This document shows, in pieces, positions 1 to 37,798 of a stretch of DNA of 64,000 nt. Each line of letters starts with the position of its first letter. The first letter of the stretch is position 1. The DNA is from Leptobrachium leishanense (Eukaryota > Chordata > Amphibia > Anura > Megophryidae), in contig CM019072.1 in NCBI GenBank assembly GCA_009667805.1, forward strand, positions 35,643,519 to 35,707,518, read 5' to 3'. The notes below the pieces were generated by a model. That model was not told where the DNA came from and made no database searches. It saw nothing but the letters and a program-made list of their open reading frames with translations. Both the position numbers and the translations under genes were made by a program.

Positions 1-715
1 GCAATTTGTAAAAGTTACTGACAATATAAGCCTGTCTGCAAAATGCACCAAAGGAGGCTGCTGCCCACAGGGCCACCATCAGGGGGTGACCACCCATGAT
101 ATGTTCAAGGGCCCAGGGGGTCCTGGCCCTTAGACAAGTAGCACAGGGTTTGCCAAGTGCCAGTGATATAAGGACCCCCCTCTGTGCCACCCAGGACTGG
201 CCCACAAGATACCAACAAATTTCTCGCCGGGCCGGGCATCTGGGGCTAGTAAGAGCACTCTGACTTCTCACTGAGAGAGCAATGAGTGTGGTGGTAGACT
301 GAATGTTCTCCCACTAGAGAACACTGTTTATCCTCTTGCCGGCCTGTCAGGGATTTAGCCCACTCCCTGTAAATCACAATAAGCAGAAGAGGAGGCAAAA
401 TGTTTTATTTTGAAACAGTTAACTGAAATGGGCATCTGGTGGGCAACCCAACCAGTGGTTCAATATGGGGTTCCATGATTCTGTCCAGGCTGGAGAGTCA
501 TCTTGGGTGAGGAGTCCACTTTTTTGTTTGCGATTCTATATAGTCATTAAGGTTAGAGGACACACTTAATCCTAGTAGTAAGGATAGGATTATGAGATAC
601 ATCTTGGGTTATTTTACACTTTCTATGGTAGAGGTTATATAAATTAGGGTTTAGACTGTATTGGCATATGGATGGTTTTGGCTAGTCATTACAAGTCAAA
701 TAAATGGGAGAGACT
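1..715. other. Upstream spacer, no gene recognised
   Basis: No coding exon or clear terminal repeat was found. A CAGGGCCACCAT stretch near 67-79 resembles the terminus of the hAT-type element at 41201, but no partner end is visible. Confidence 0.4.
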
Positions 716-972
716 TTAACCCCTTCACTGCTGAGCCATTTCACGTCTTAAAAAAAACAACTTTTTCTTTTTTTCTTCTATTTTTCTTTACTTTAAACAT
801 GGTCATTTTTGATATCATTGGAAAGGCCATTCTCCGGCCTTTCTAATGATACCAAACATGACCCTGTTAGCTTCCAACAGTCGGGAGATATCGGTGTTCA
901 AAGGAACCCCCTATCTTTCCTTAGGAGTCAATGAGGACGTTCCCCACACGTCCTCAGCAGTGAAAGGGTTAA
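716..972. mobile_element. TTAA-flanked MITE, 257 bp
   Basis: It begins TTAACCCCTTCACTGCTGAG and ends CTCAGCAGTGAAAGGGTTAA, flanked by TTAA at 716-719 and 969-972. The inside is the reverse orientation of the copy at 19703-19955 (shared text around aaacatgacc, cctttctaatgatacc and gttccccacacg). TTAA targets point to a piggyBac-type origin. Confidence 0.85.
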
Positions 973-1833
973 AGACAAGGCAGAGGTGAAAGCGGCAAAC
1001 ATTGAGTTAAAAATCTTGACGGGTATGTGAAAGTGGAGCTTGGGCATCTTTAAGAGCATCTCTCATACGTTCCTGTTGGGTGCTGCCATTACTGGATTCC
1101 AATAGGCTGTCTCCTCTGTTCTCACTTGACTGGTAAACATTGTCTGCTCTGATTGGACCTCAGATTTCTATGCTACAATGTGTGCAAAAAAAAAAAAAAA
1201 AGAGAGATGAAAAGATGAACAGAAAGGAAAAGAACTGCACCCCAAATCAATCTTCTGAACCTTTACAAAAATTTTCCTCAGACTTATGTAACTCCTAATA
1301 GATGTCTAACTTGAATAGGGGACAATTTAAGATAACCACCTTTATCCTGAGATAATTAGGCAGACTGTGTGAATTCCTTGGTTTGTTTACCCCGTGCTAT
1401 TACATTGTGGCCTATGTGTTGGCAGTAGCAATGCATCATCAGGCAGTGCACAGGTTAAAATAGTCTTGGTTGAGGTCACTTTGCCGCCAGCCTTTCCTGT
1501 TTCACTAGTTACTTATTGTTAGAGGCTGAATCCCTCTAACCGGCTCTATTTTGTAACTGAGCAACAGAAGTGTGCTGGGTTCACACACATCTCACCCATT
1601 AGTTTTTCTGGATCAATTCTCCACTATTATCAAAACGATGAGGCAGTTGGATAAAGTGACCCTTCATATGTAAATAGAACTGTAGAGTATATCTTAATAA
1701 CACTGTGATAATAATTGTAAGTGTTTAGTCAGGGCAGGTATGTTGCTGGATGTCAGTAAATGTTCAGTACTAGGTTTTCAGGTATACTCATTGTGATGCT
1801 ATGTATTCAGAGTAATCAGCTACATAGAGCGTA
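973..1833. other. Spacer, no gene recognised
   Basis: AT-rich sequence with a short poly-A run at about 1187-1201 and no supported exon or terminal repeat. Confidence 0.4.
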
Positions 1834-2526
1834 TTACCCCTTTGCAGTCTGTAATTAATGCTGGTGCCAGGCTCATTTTTCTAACCAGACGCACCTCGCG
1901 TACCTCTCCCCTCTGCCGGTCCCTCCATTGGCTTCCTGTACATTTCAAGATACAGTTTAAAATACTGATGCTCACGATCAAATCGCTCAATAACTTGACC
2001 CCTCCCTACAGGTCTTCGTTACTCTGCAAGCACGTCCCGTCTAGAAAACTCCGTTCGGTGGGCGACCTCTGCATTTCTTCTGTTTACACCCGCGCTGCCA
2101 AATCTCGCCTCTAAGACTTCTGAAGGGCAGCTCCGGTCCTGTGGAATGACTTTACTCGCCTTTCAAACTCTCCCCTAATCTTCAGGCCTTCAAGATAACC
2201 CTCAAAACCCATCTCTTCAGATTAGCGTATCACATCACTGATGCAACTCACCCCTCTGCTCACCTACTCACACATGATTGAAGCACCTTCCATTGCCTCA
2301 CCATTCCTAAACCACTGGCACTAATGATCCTGACATCCAGTAAAATGCCCCTGGTCTTCCTCAACCCAAATCCCATCAGGACTGTGAGCTCCTGTGAGCA
2401 GGGTCCTCTACACTTCTTGTTTCCAACCTATGTTCGTGTATCTGTATCTTGTTCCCTTTGGTTATTATAAAGCGCTGCTGAAACTGTTGGCGCTATATAC
2501 AGTAGATGATAATTATAATAATAAAG
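1834..2526 (+). mobile_element. LINE 3' end (end of reverse transcriptase ORF and 3' UTR)
   Basis: The frame from 1842 reads NAGARLIF...SLHWLPVHFKIQFKIL...SLNNLTPPY, the C-terminal region typical of CR1/L2/Jockey-type reverse transcriptases, and stops at 2114. The tail has the gcgctatata motif followed by ATAATAATAAAG at about 2515-2526, a common 3' end of frog LINEs and their SINEs. It is 5' truncated and decayed. Confidence 0.7.
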
Positions 2527-3003
2527 TGTGGTGTGTGTTTCAGAACAGTTTCAGTGATTGCCAAACGGACATGATTCTAATGTCTATTTTAAAACTTCTT
2601 AAAATTAAGCCAGCATTTCAGAACATACATAGGCCTCAATTTAATTTGGCCTGATGGCTGAAATCGTTCTCTCTTTTGGCCGCATTGTGGCCATTTTTTG
2701 GTATGGGAGATTCAAATCCAGGCTTCCCAAAGTTATGATTACCAATAAAAATTCAGATTAAATGTCAGCTCTCGCACCTATACTTTTCAAATGAAATATC
2801 GGCGTTTGCTACTCCGTTCGAGGTTATCAGTATGCAGACTTCCAAAAAAGTATCAGATGCCGAAAGGTGTTGATAAATGGCTTCTCGGATGCTTCTAGCG
2901 CTGGTTAATACATTGGTCCAGCTCTTAGTGTGTGGTGCTTGCGTGTTTTGATATAAAATCCCGGACATACGCATTGAAATCTGAAATCCTGCAAACGCAC
3001 ATC
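2527..3003. other. Spacer, no gene recognised
   Basis: No motif or terminal repeat was found that would explain this stretch. Confidence 0.35.
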
Positions 3004-3006
3004 TTA

Positions 3007-3431
3007 GGCTAGGGTCAGACGAACGCAGTTTTAACGTGCGTTTAGCCGCACAAAATCACGGCCGTGCTAGCAGCAAATGACGTCCAATGCCGGGGAACAC
3101 ACGAAGTACGGCGCACGAAAGTTCGTCCGCGCAACGCAAGTGGCAAACGAACGCATTTTTTCGAGAACGTCAAACCGCTACTACTGACGTACAGAGTGCG
3201 CTGCGGCCGCATAGCGGCGTGTTTGCGTGATTGGGAGACTTCAGACGCTGCTAATGTCCGGCCAACATAACGTCCAGACGCAAAAAGTGTTTTATTGTTG
3301 ATCCCTACAAAATCACGGACGAAAAGGCGCATCGTATGACCGCTATCGCGTATTCCGTGAAAAATATGTCCGTTCGTTCGACCGCACTTTTCCACGGTCG
3401 ACGCGAAAAATGCGTTCGTCTGACCCTAGCC
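3007..3431. mobile_element. Harbinger-like MITE (family H), 425 bp
   Basis: Terminal repeat GGCTAGGGTCAGACGA, with TTA on both sides (3004-3006 and 3432-3434). The interior has cggccgtgctagcagcaaatg and shares blocks with the copies at 16383, 25126, 30950, 44868 and 55877. TSDs of TTA/TAA are typical of PIF/Harbinger. Short ORFs inside it on both strands are chance frames. Confidence 0.85.
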
Positions 3432-3599
3432 TTACTGTAAACCCCATAGATGAGCGTCTTTTTGTAAGTCCGTACAGCAACATTTATACTGTTAGTTATA
3501 ACAAGCATTCGCAAATTCATTTTTTACTGTTACAGTTATGATGCACAAGACTGTGCTTTAATATTCCAGTTATTTTTACAACCCAGAAGACTTTCATAT

Positions 3600-3840
3600 T
3601 TTCACTGTTACAGAAAAAACGTAATTTCTTGGATTTACAGTAATACTTGCATTTATGGGATTAACAATAAAACTCTCAGTCAATTACGGGATTTACAGTA
3701 AGGCTCGTATTTACAAGATTTACAGTAAAACGTGAATTTATGGAGTTTACTTTCGATACATAATATTACAACACGCATGTGTGGGATTTAATATTAAAAT
3801 GCGCAAGTTTGGGATCTACAGTAAAACAGTGAAATGCAGA
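3600..3840. repeat. Degenerate tandem repeat built on TTTACAGTAA
   Basis: A motif close to ggatttacagtaaaac recurs at about 35-45 bp spacing (near 3633, 3690, 3719 and 3811), separated by cgca/cgtatttat text. It may be an old satellite or a simple-repeat-like MITE interior. Confidence 0.45.
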
Positions 3841-4090
3841 AAACGCATCTCTGAAAAAGTGTTTACACTGGGGGTTCTTTTCGGGATTTTTTCCAGTCTG
3901 ATATTTTCACTAAAGAGGGATATTTTTCGGAATTCGGCTCGAGCTAAAATTTCTTCAACTTAATCAGCCGACATTTTGCGAAAACAATACAAATTTTTAA
4001 AAAAATAAATAATAATAATAAAAAAAATAAAAAAATTGAATTAAGCCAAGCTTATATTAGTAATTTACACTATTTATTTCCCACCTATAG

Positions 4091-4403
4091 CAGTGTGGTC
4101 GGACAACCTCCGCCCTCCAGATGTTTTGGTACTTCTCCCATAATTCTCAGCCACTCATTAGGTGGACTGACAGGGTTATTCAGAGAGAGGTGAAAAGCTG
4201 GAGAATGTTAAATTCTAGGTCAAAATAGCTGATTTGGAAAGTTAGATAAATGGGAGAGGTTTTCTGGTTTGGCTATTTTGACCTAGAATTTTCAACTCTC
4301 CAGTCATTCTCCTGCTTTTCACCTCTTTCTGAATAACCCTGTATGTATTGTGGGAAATTTATTTCCAAACCGTCTGCAATGCCAAGGTTGCTGACCCCCG
4401 CTT
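4091..4403. mobile_element. hAT-like MITE ('gatgttttgg' family), split by a second MITE
   Basis: The left part (cctccgccctccagatgtttt...) and the right part (ggttgctgacccccgct) match the ends of the repeats at 36351-36475 and 53893-54030. A candidate 8-bp duplication is ctatagca/ctttagca. The centre is occupied by the element at 4171-4341. Confidence 0.55.
4171..4341. mobile_element. Palindromic MITE (family P), 171 bp, nested
   Basis: It starts CAGGGTTATTCAGAGAG and ends with its complement (TCTGAATAACCCTG). The arms carry aattctaggtcaaaatagc and its inverse. Full-length relatives lie at 15665-15843 and a split one at 30855-31465. Target duplication is not resolved. Confidence 0.8.
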
Positions 4404-4884
4404 TAGCAGGTCATTTGTATTTAAATAAAGAGTTTGCAGATTCCTGAACGCAAACACTTTACACACCAACTATATTCCTGTAACGCACATCACTAATCGA
4501 CCCTGAAAAGCTCAGAAATAACACGACTCGCATAGCTGTAAAGGGCAGGATCAGGAGGAGTCGGTGCAGGTACCGGCAGGACGTGCCAGAGGGAAAAGTC
4601 TGCAGGCTCTTCAGTTAAATAACAATAACTTGTAGAAGATGGGAAAGAAATAGTGAATGTTAAATATCAAAATACTTGTCTTAACAAGAGGAATTGATCT
4701 AAATATATAAAGAAGTTAAAACTCAAGCATGCTATTTTAATGTATTATGTTAATTAATCTTGTTGAGAAAATCCACCAAGCCACCAAAATACCGTTCCAA
4801 GGTAGCAGAGACAATTCCAGAATTTATATACCTTATTTTTAATTTGACAATTTCTATTGTGACCGTATTGAGTACAAAGAAATG

Positions 4885-7085
4885 GCATCCTTGTAGTAAG
4901 ATAGAAAATGTCGGCAGATAAGAATCTTTCGGCCAATCTAGTCTGCCCAATTACATGGATACTTTACCTGGATTTATCTTTTGTTTAGGATAGCCTTATG
5001 CCTATCCCATGCCTCCTTAAATTCAATCATATTTTGGCCTCTACCACTTCAACTGGAAGACTGTTCCATGTATCCACCACCCTCTCAGTAAAATAATGCT
5101 TCCTGATGTTACTTTTAAACCTTTGTCCCTCTAATCTAAGACTATGTCCTCTTGTTTTGCTACTGTGTTTCCTTTTAAATATACTCCCTTCCTCTACCTT
5201 GTGGATTCCCTTTACGTATTTAAATGTCTCTATCATATCTCCTCTGTCTCGTCTTTTTTCCAAGCTGTACATGTTAAGATCATTAAGCCTTTCCTGGTAA
5301 CTTTTCTCCTTCAAGCCGTACACCATTTTAGTAGCCCTTCTCTGAACTCTCTTTAAGATGTCTATATCCTTCTGGAGATACGGTCTCCAGTACTGCACAC
5401 AGTACTCCAAGTGAGGTCTCACCAGTGCTCTGTACAGTGGCATGAGCACTTCCCTTTTCCTACTGCTAATACCTCTCCCTACACAACCAAGCATTCTGCT
5501 AGCATTTCCTGCTGCTCTATTACATTGACTACTTACCCGTAGATCCTCTGCAATAATAACCCATAAATCCCTTCCCTCAGATTTTGAGGTTAGGACTGTG
5601 TCAAATATTCTATATTCAGCCCTTGGGTTTTTACGTCCGAGGTGCATTATCTTGCACTTATCCACATTAAAACTCAATTGCCACAGCTCCCACCATTTTT
5701 TTAGTTTACCTAAATCATTTGTCATTTGGCTGATCCCTCCAGGAACGTCAACCCTGTTGCAAATCTTTGTGTCATCAGCAAAAAGACATACTTTACCATT
5801 AATACCTTCTGTAATATCACTAATAAAAATATTAAAGAGAATGGGTCCAAGTACTGACCCCTGAGGTACCCCACTGGTAACAAAACCTTGCGCCGAATAA
5901 ACTCCATTTACCACAACCCTCTGTTGCCTGTCACTCAGCCACTGCCTAATCCATTCAACAATATTGGAATCCAAGCTCAAAGATTGCAATTTATTGAGAA
6001 GCCTTCTATGCGGAACAGTATCAAAAGCCTTATTGAAATCTAAATAAGCAATGTCTACTGCACCACCTTTGTCTATTATTTTTGTTACCCAATCCAAAAA
6101 AATCAATAAGATTAGTTTGGCATGATCTCCCTGAGGTAAACCCATGTGGTTTCTGATCCTGTAATCTATGTGTTTTTAGATGTTCAACAATCCTTTCCTT
6201 TAACATGGTTTCCATTAATTTCCCCACTACTGATGTAAGACTAACTGGCCTATAGTTCCGATTCCTCCCTACTACCTTTCTTGTAAATGGGCACAACATT
6301 TGCTAATTTCCAGTCTTCTGGGACGACTCCCGTTAACAGATTTATTTAACGGTTTTGATATTACACCACTGAGCTCTTTTAATAATTTAGGGTGGATCCC
6401 ATCAGGCACCATTGACTTATTTGTCTTTACTTTAGACAGCTGCTGTAGAACCTCCTCCTCTGTAAACTCCTATGTAAAGGTCTCTTTAGTGTTTCCTCCT
6501 AACTTAGGTCCCTTTCCTTCTGCAAAGACTGAACAAAAATATTCATTGAGGCAGTCAGCGAGACTTTTATCCTCTTCTACATACCTTCCTTCCTTTGTTT
6601 TTAATCTAACTAATCCTTGTTTTACTTTTCTTTTCTCGTTTATGTATCTAAAAAATGTTTTGTCCCCTTTTTTACTGACTGAGCTATTTTCTCTTCTGCG
6701 TGTGCTTTGGAAGTTCTTATAAATTGCTTTGCCTCTTTCTGCCTAATCTTATAGGTTTGCCTATCTTCTTCACTCTCAGTTCTTTTAGAATTATTGAATG
6801 CTATCTTTTTGTTCTTCACTATTTTGGCCACTTCTGCAGAGTACCACAGTGGTTTCTTCCCCTTTTTGTTTTTGCTAACAAGCCAAATGCAATTGCCTGT
6901 GGCCTTCAATAATGCCTCCTTTAAATAATCCCATTTCTCCTGGACTCCCTTTAAACTCCCCCAGACTGATAATGACTCATTCACACAAAATCTCATTTTA
7001 GAAAAATCTGTTTTTTTAAAGTCTAAAACTTTTGTTTTTGTGTGGTGCGGCTCCATCCCTGTTCTTATATTAAACCACACTGACT
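4885..7085 (-). pseudogene. CR1-type LINE, 5' truncated, broken reverse transcriptase
   Basis: On the minus strand, 6145-5027 reads AYLDFNKAFDTVPH, SGVPQGSVLGPILF, FADDTK and RPHLEYCVQYW, the ordered RT motifs of CR1/Rex1-type LINEs. The upstream parts at 6299-6030 and 7080-6640 continue the same protein in other frames, so frameshifts and stops break the ORF. The 3' UTR holds ttgggcagactagattggcc (about 4932-4952), a common end of this LINE type. The endonuclease domain is missing. Confidence 0.88.
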
Positions 7086-8068
7086 GGTGCTGACTACGCA
7101 GATAGAATGTAGATCATCTACAACAAAACACATGGGCGCCATTACTAGCGGAGTACAGGGCCAGATATACATCTCAGAAGCCTGTAGGCACAGAAATGTG
7201 GAGTGCCCCCCCCCCTCAAAAAAAATTGCCGAAACAACTTCTAAAATTTTTGTTTTGGGGCAAACTGAAAAAAAATACAAATATTTTTGTACATAAAGTT
7301 TTTAATTGATGGACCAACATTACACCGAAAGCAAAACGATGTTGACAGTTATATCGTAAACTGTGTGTAATTCTACAGAAATCGCGGCGCCTATGCTCCG
7401 CCCAGTGAAATGCGGCCCCTCATATGAGTATTAGGAGTGATAAAGGAGGGGAGTGACACACGGGGGGGGGATCAGGCAAGCGGAGAGTCAGGCTGTTCGA
7501 GGACAAGCCGTCCTTCCAATAGGGATGGAACACACATGGGAGACAGAGGAGAAGGTCATAGTAAATTGCACATCACAAACCACAGGACTTGTATATTTTG
7601 TGAATATCCCATAGTGCCCACGGGTTCAATTTTGGTGGGCGCAAACCATGAGTAAACTTCATCCTAGAGGCAAAGTATCGGTATTTAGCAATTTCACAAT
7701 CTGTGACGCAATGGGACAACGGTCCCATCCAATTCTTCGCCAGGAGTAACATCGTTGTGGACATTATAATAAAGAGCATTTTCAGGTGTGTCCAAGGGAG
7801 CTGAATCATCCCGAGCACCAATATTTCAGGTGAGTAGGGGACAGTTTGTCCCAGTACTTCCATGGCAAATGAGGATATATCTCCCCACAGTGGGACAATT
7901 GCGGGGCAGTGCCACCAAATGTGTCCTGTTGTGCCCTTATCTGCAGTAAATCTCCAGCAGAGGTCCGAAGTGTGAGGGGAAGACCGCTTGATCTTATGAG
8001 GCGTTAGGTACCAACAATAAAGCAGTTTCCTCTGTAAAAAACATTTTTAAAAACCTTTCTAATGACAT
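7086..8068. other. Spacer, possible decayed hAT-type fragment
   Basis: A CAGGGCCAGATATACATC start at about 7158 and atgcggccc at about 7410 could be decayed hAT-type ends, but no matching 8-bp duplication was found. No exon is supported. Confidence 0.3.
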
Positions 8069-8181
8069 CTGTGCGGACGTACTTCGTGTGTGGGTCTCTA
8101 TCGATCATAATGGGATGCTACCCGGGACGTTAAAATGTGCGGCAACACGGACGTGAACACTGCGCTCGTCTGACCCGAGCC
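8069..8181. mobile_element. Partial family-H Harbinger-like MITE (right end only)
   Basis: The stretch from gtgcggacgtacttcgtgtg to gctcgtctgacccgagcc, followed by TAA (8182-8184), matches the right third of the copies at 16383 and 44868. The left end is absent. Confidence 0.75.
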
Positions 8182-8783
8182 TAATCGTCCTGTGTACAGC
8201 ACACACTGTTTAGAGTCAGAGTTGAACTAAAATAACCCCAGCTTCGGAGCTGATTGGAGAAGACGCGCTGCTGCTTTACTAGGTATGATTTAGTTCTAGG
8301 GTTACATCAGACACAACCAGTTTGTTTTTATTCCGTTTACAACAGTAGCAGAACTAGAACACAAAACGTAGGATACTGCCACTGGGTGAAGAAGCTGTAT
8401 GCCTGTGTTTTAGCCTTACTTGAAGCTGGAGTCCTGTGCCACCACCCCACCCTCCCTGCCACAGACGCTTTGGTCGGGAACTGCTATTCCCTCCCTAAGG
8501 TCTGGTTCCTTTCCCCGAACTCACTCCCACACTCAGATCCGGTCTTTTGTCCATACACACTCCCTCTCACACTCAGGTCAAGTTACTTGAGCAAAGTCAC
8601 TCCCTTCCACCTCCAGTCCCTCCTCCCACTTTGTTCATGAAATTATTAAAAAGGGACACTCTACGCACCCTGACCACTTTAGCTTATTAACCTCGATTTT
8701 CATGCTGACATCATCATCATCTATGACCAAGTGCTTGTAGCAGAGTTCATTTGAGAAAGCAAACATGGGCTTAAGCTGCGCAT

Positions 8784-8948
8784 GCAGCATCAACCCATCT
8801 CTCTGACCAAGCACTCGCAGCATCAACCCATCCCTCTGACCAAGCACTCGCAGCATCAACCCATCCCTCTGACCAAGCACTCGCAGCATCAACCCATCCC
8901 TCTGGCCAAGCACTCGCAGCATCAACCCATACCTCTGACCAAGCACTC
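8784..8948. repeat. 33-bp minisatellite, 5 copies
   Basis: Five near-identical 33-bp units starting gcagcatcaacccatc and ending gaccaagcactc. Because 33 is divisible by three, all frames stay open through it and give 11-residue protein repeats, which are an artefact of the unit length. Confidence 0.92.
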
Positions 8949-9495
8949 GCATACCTTGTGTGAAAAGTAAGCAAGATACGCAATTTGCGTATGTATGTTT
9001 GAAAGTTACATACACTACTCAAATTGCTTATGAAAAAAAGGGGGAGGGGTTATGGTTATTTTTTTTACATAAAATTCCTTTTAAGTAAACACTTTTTTTT
9101 CTATTTTTTTTTTTCTTATCCGATGAATCGAGTACGAGAATAATCGTTAGTTGCAGCCCTATATTTATATATATTTCTCTCCGTGCTTCACAATTGCCAA
9201 GTATAATGTTTTTATTTGGTGTCTCACTTAAAGTGGAGAAGGTAATTTTTTTTTTATTTCTTTGTAGTTTGCATTAAATGTAACACCGGTCCGTATCGCA
9301 ATGGTATTTTCTAAACTGACGGCGTGTCGGAATCTCTTCATTTTTCTTTCCGCGCTGTGTGTTAGAATATGTTTTTTTCTTTTTCAGGTGCTGGAACATA
9401 CCCGTAGTCCTTCTGCGAGTTAACGCATGATGTACACATCATAGACCTAGCATACCATCGTCTATCCAAGTCTGGCGCCGCACACCTAGCAGAAA

Positions 9496-34767
<25,272 letters not shown>

Positions 34768-36344
34768 CAATAAAAAGGGGTGACATTCCATCAATATACT
34801 TGATTCATGGAGATAGGACGGGCCATACTAAACAACCAGGTCATACTCTGCATGAATATGCAAGGCCAACGTTGAGTCCTTCTAGGAACCAGTAATGAGT
34901 CTCACGCTAGAGACAGACTACTGTCACTGCATATTCTTGACTAAAATCACCAGGGATGCAAGAGTTGCTTTTTCTCCCAACTGTAATAATATTCCACTTC
35001 CAAATTTATAATTTCACTTTTGTGTCACTTTTTATGGATATATACATTTACAGTTTATTGTTGTTAAAGCCTGCGTCATATCAATGATCTCCGATCAAAG
35101 ATCAAATTGATTTGTTTAAAGAAGTCATAATATGACATCAGGGTAGAAAACAATTACACAAAGAACAGTTACAGTGAAATAATCATTTATATAATTGGCA
35201 ATAAACAAACTCCTTTATTCTGTGTATGTTTGCATGAGAGAGATAAGGTCACATGTTGTCAATATATCAGTATATTGGTTTTCATGTTACCTCCTTTTGC
35301 TGCCGATACCAGTCGTGCAGTATTTGGCACTGGCGGATACCAAAACCAGATCCAATACTGTACAACCCGTGGCCGAACTGGCAGCTCCATCATGAAGGGG
35401 AATCCCGGGGCCTTAGCATGCACTCATAGTGTCTATGGAGGATTGCTCTTTGTAGCCCCGTCTGCGCTTTTTGACGGGGAGACTGAAATCACGTCCGGTG
35501 GTAGCACTTTCAATTTGTGCGCATGCTACACCGTGCGGCCCTCCCCATCCAGCCTTCACAAAGCCGCGACGGACGCAGGGAAGTGCGGTCAAATGGACAC
35601 ACTCAATGCGCTCGTGTGGCCGCAGTCTTAATTGTATTCTATACGTGTGCTTCCTGATGAAGCCTGATGTTGGCTGCAGATCTCTTGAACCTATTCTAAA
35701 GCCCACCTTTTTCTTCTGATTGTGGTTCTTGATACCTTTATTGCTCTTGCTTGTATCACAGAGAAGTAATGTCATGTTACAATAATTCTGCCACCAAAGT
35801 AAGCATTGCCAAACGAGAACTGCATTCCTCCTGCAAAAATAGTGGAGGTACTGCATCCCCATGTGTTCCTGCTATATAAATAAAGTATAATAATACTAAT
35901 TTAGCTAAACTCACACGACTGGATAATGCATTGTCATGGTATATTGTCATGGTATATTGAAGTATAGTGTGTTGCGGCACACACAGGTCAATCCATTAAA
36001 AGCATGAACTGATACATGTTAGTGTTTCTGTTTGAAACACATGGAAGTGTATGTGAATTTGTCACATTTGTTCACAACCTAGTGAATGCTCCTCTTAATT
36101 TTTTGTCTACTATATATATTTGTCGTTCAATTTTGAACTTGCTTCTTTATTCTGTAGTTATAGCAGATACAAACTTACAAGATATTATTAAACTGCTGTT
36201 GAAAGCACGTGCAGCTTTGTAACGCAAATTTCAATGTAATAAACTGAATTTTATTATGCATACATTCATTGTGTAGTCGTCTTCATTACCAAATATTTCT
36301 CCGCTGCAGACTTGGCTCTACAGCTATTGAGGCCGTAGGCCAGA
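34768..36344. other. Region downstream of the RIPK2-like stop (presumed 3' UTR and beyond)
   Basis: No second gene was recognised. A candidate alternative terminal exon lies at 36164-36222 and a candidate poly-A signal at 36238. GC-rich text at 35310-35640 (cggacgcagggaagtgcgg...) looks like another unclassified MITE. Confidence 0.4.
36238..36243 (+). promoter_or_regulatory. Candidate polyadenylation signal
   Basis: AATAAA about 1.47 kb after the RIPK2-like stop, followed within about 40 nt by a GT-rich stretch (cattgtgtagtcgtc). An earlier AATAAA at 34769-34774 begins 2 nt after the stop codon and looks less usable. Both are predictions from the motif alone. Confidence 0.35.
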
Positions 36345-36350
36345 GGTCAG

Positions 36351-36475
36351 CAACATGACCCACCAGATGTTTTAGAACTACATTTCCCAGAAGGCTCAAC
36401 TAAACTGGTGAGTGAGCAACATGGGAAATGTAGTTCCAAAACATCTGGAGGGCTATGGTTGCTGACTGCTGCCAG
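36351..36475. mobile_element. hAT-like palindromic MITE ('gatgttttgg' family)
   Basis: Left gaggtcagcaac...ccagatgttttagaac is mirrored by gttccaaaacatctgg...ggttgctgactg at the right. Related to 4091-4403 and 53893-54030. Confidence 0.65.
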
Positions 36476-37074
36476 ACAAAGATTAGACGTGAAGCCCATC
36501 CCATTATACAGAAACTAATGCAGCTCCCAAAAATACCAAATTGTATATAAAAATAATATCTGTTTGTGTCATAATGCCTGTGTATAGAAAGTACAGTAAC
36601 ACCTTGAATCTGTACTGTACGGGGATTTTCGCTCATTATAATTCCCTGACGGTTATCCCTGTACAGCAGTGAGGACCCCCAGAGCTCTCGGTCTATTCTG
36701 TCCTTGCCCTGGCAGGTAAACTGTAACAGTAATATGTTTTACCATTTTGTTACAGTGAGGATTGGGACGGCTATTTATAGCTTGTTTTATGTCTCTCCAG
36801 GGGACATACTAATCTAGCTTTAAAAAAGGTGTGAAAATTGGGTTTTGATATGCTAATGGATGTTTTTCAATGTATTACAATGCAAAAATCGAGTTAAGGA
36901 ATGTGTGGTTGTCATTACACCAGTTGATCTGTGGCAAAATACTTGTCAGTGCTTCACTCTGTTATTTTTTTTTAACTTCGTGCTAATAGAATCAAGAGAT
37001 AACAATCATTGCTAAGGGTATTCCTCCAAAGCCCATAAGACTCCATTGAGTGATACCATGAGAATTAGACATCT

Positions 37075-37215
37075 GCGAATCGAAATTCGTACGAATTTCC
37101 TAAGTTTCGTAGATTTGGAAGCATCCGAAATACGAATTGCTATGCTTCCAAATGGATCCGAAATACGAAATTCCGTTAACGAATTTCGGATCCGAATCGT
37201 ATTTTCGTTACAACG
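37075..37215. repeat. Inverted repeat rich in CGAAAT/ATTTCG
   Basis: Repeated gaatttcgnat-type words in both orientations (aaattcgtacgaatttcc, gaaatacgaattgc, gtattttcg) form several overlapping hairpins. Probably the end of an unclassified MITE. Confidence 0.5.
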
Positions 37216-37508
37216 GAAAAGTGACTGTTTGACCAATCAGAGGTTTTCTTCTGCTGCTGAGGGAGGGTTGGGAAAATTACCTTTTTTAATATGGGAGTGG
37301 GAGACTGGTAGTCGATGGGAGATTCAGAATCGGATGAAATAATAAAACGATATTAACGAACATTCTTATCATAATAATTACGTTTATTCATTATGATGAA
37401 ATTAAATTACTTTTTTTTAATATTTGAAATGGGAGTCACCAGTAGGGTCCGCAGGTTCGATTTGAACAGAAGTACGAATTGAATGAACATTGTTCGTTCG
37501 AGCGTTGT

Positions 37509-37697
37509 GGGAACCCCTCATAATGAGCACAGTGGGTGTACAAACCCTGGAGGAACTCAGCACAGCATAGGGATGGAGGGAACCCCTCATAATGAGCACA
37601 GCCGAAGTACAGACCCAGGAAGTCAGCACAGCACAGGGATGGTGGGAACCCCTCATAATGAGCACAGCAGGTGTACAGACCCAGGAGGAACTCTGTC
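37509..37697. repeat. Tandem repeat, about 65-70 bp, 3 copies
   Basis: The units start gaacccctcataatgagcac and end gcacagggatgg. Open frames on both strands cross the repeat and reflect the lack of stops in the unit. Confidence 0.88.
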
Positions 37698-37798
37698 ATG
37701 CAGCTTGGCCGCTTGCCTGGGATGGGAACCACCTGACCAGTGCACGATCTTGCGAAAACGCAGCTGGTCAGGTGGTTCCCGGCGAGTGGCCAAGCTGC
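37698..37798. repeat. Inverted repeat of about 40-bp arms
   Basis: cagcttggccgcttgcctgg...gaaccacctgaccag is mirrored by ctggtcaggtggttcccgg...gtggccaagctg around a central cgatcttgcg segment. Confidence 0.75.

Noticed and set aside
7155..7421. Possible hAT element with CAGGGCCAGAT end
   Set aside because: No matching right end or 8-bp duplication could be shown.
8635..9015. Open frames with RVLGQRDGLM-type repeats
   Set aside because: Product of the 33-bp minisatellite, whose unit length is a multiple of three.
34769..34774. AATAAA directly after the RIPK2-like stop
   Set aside because: Only 1 nt separates it from the stop codon and no clear GT-rich element follows at the usual distance; kept only as a weak alternative.
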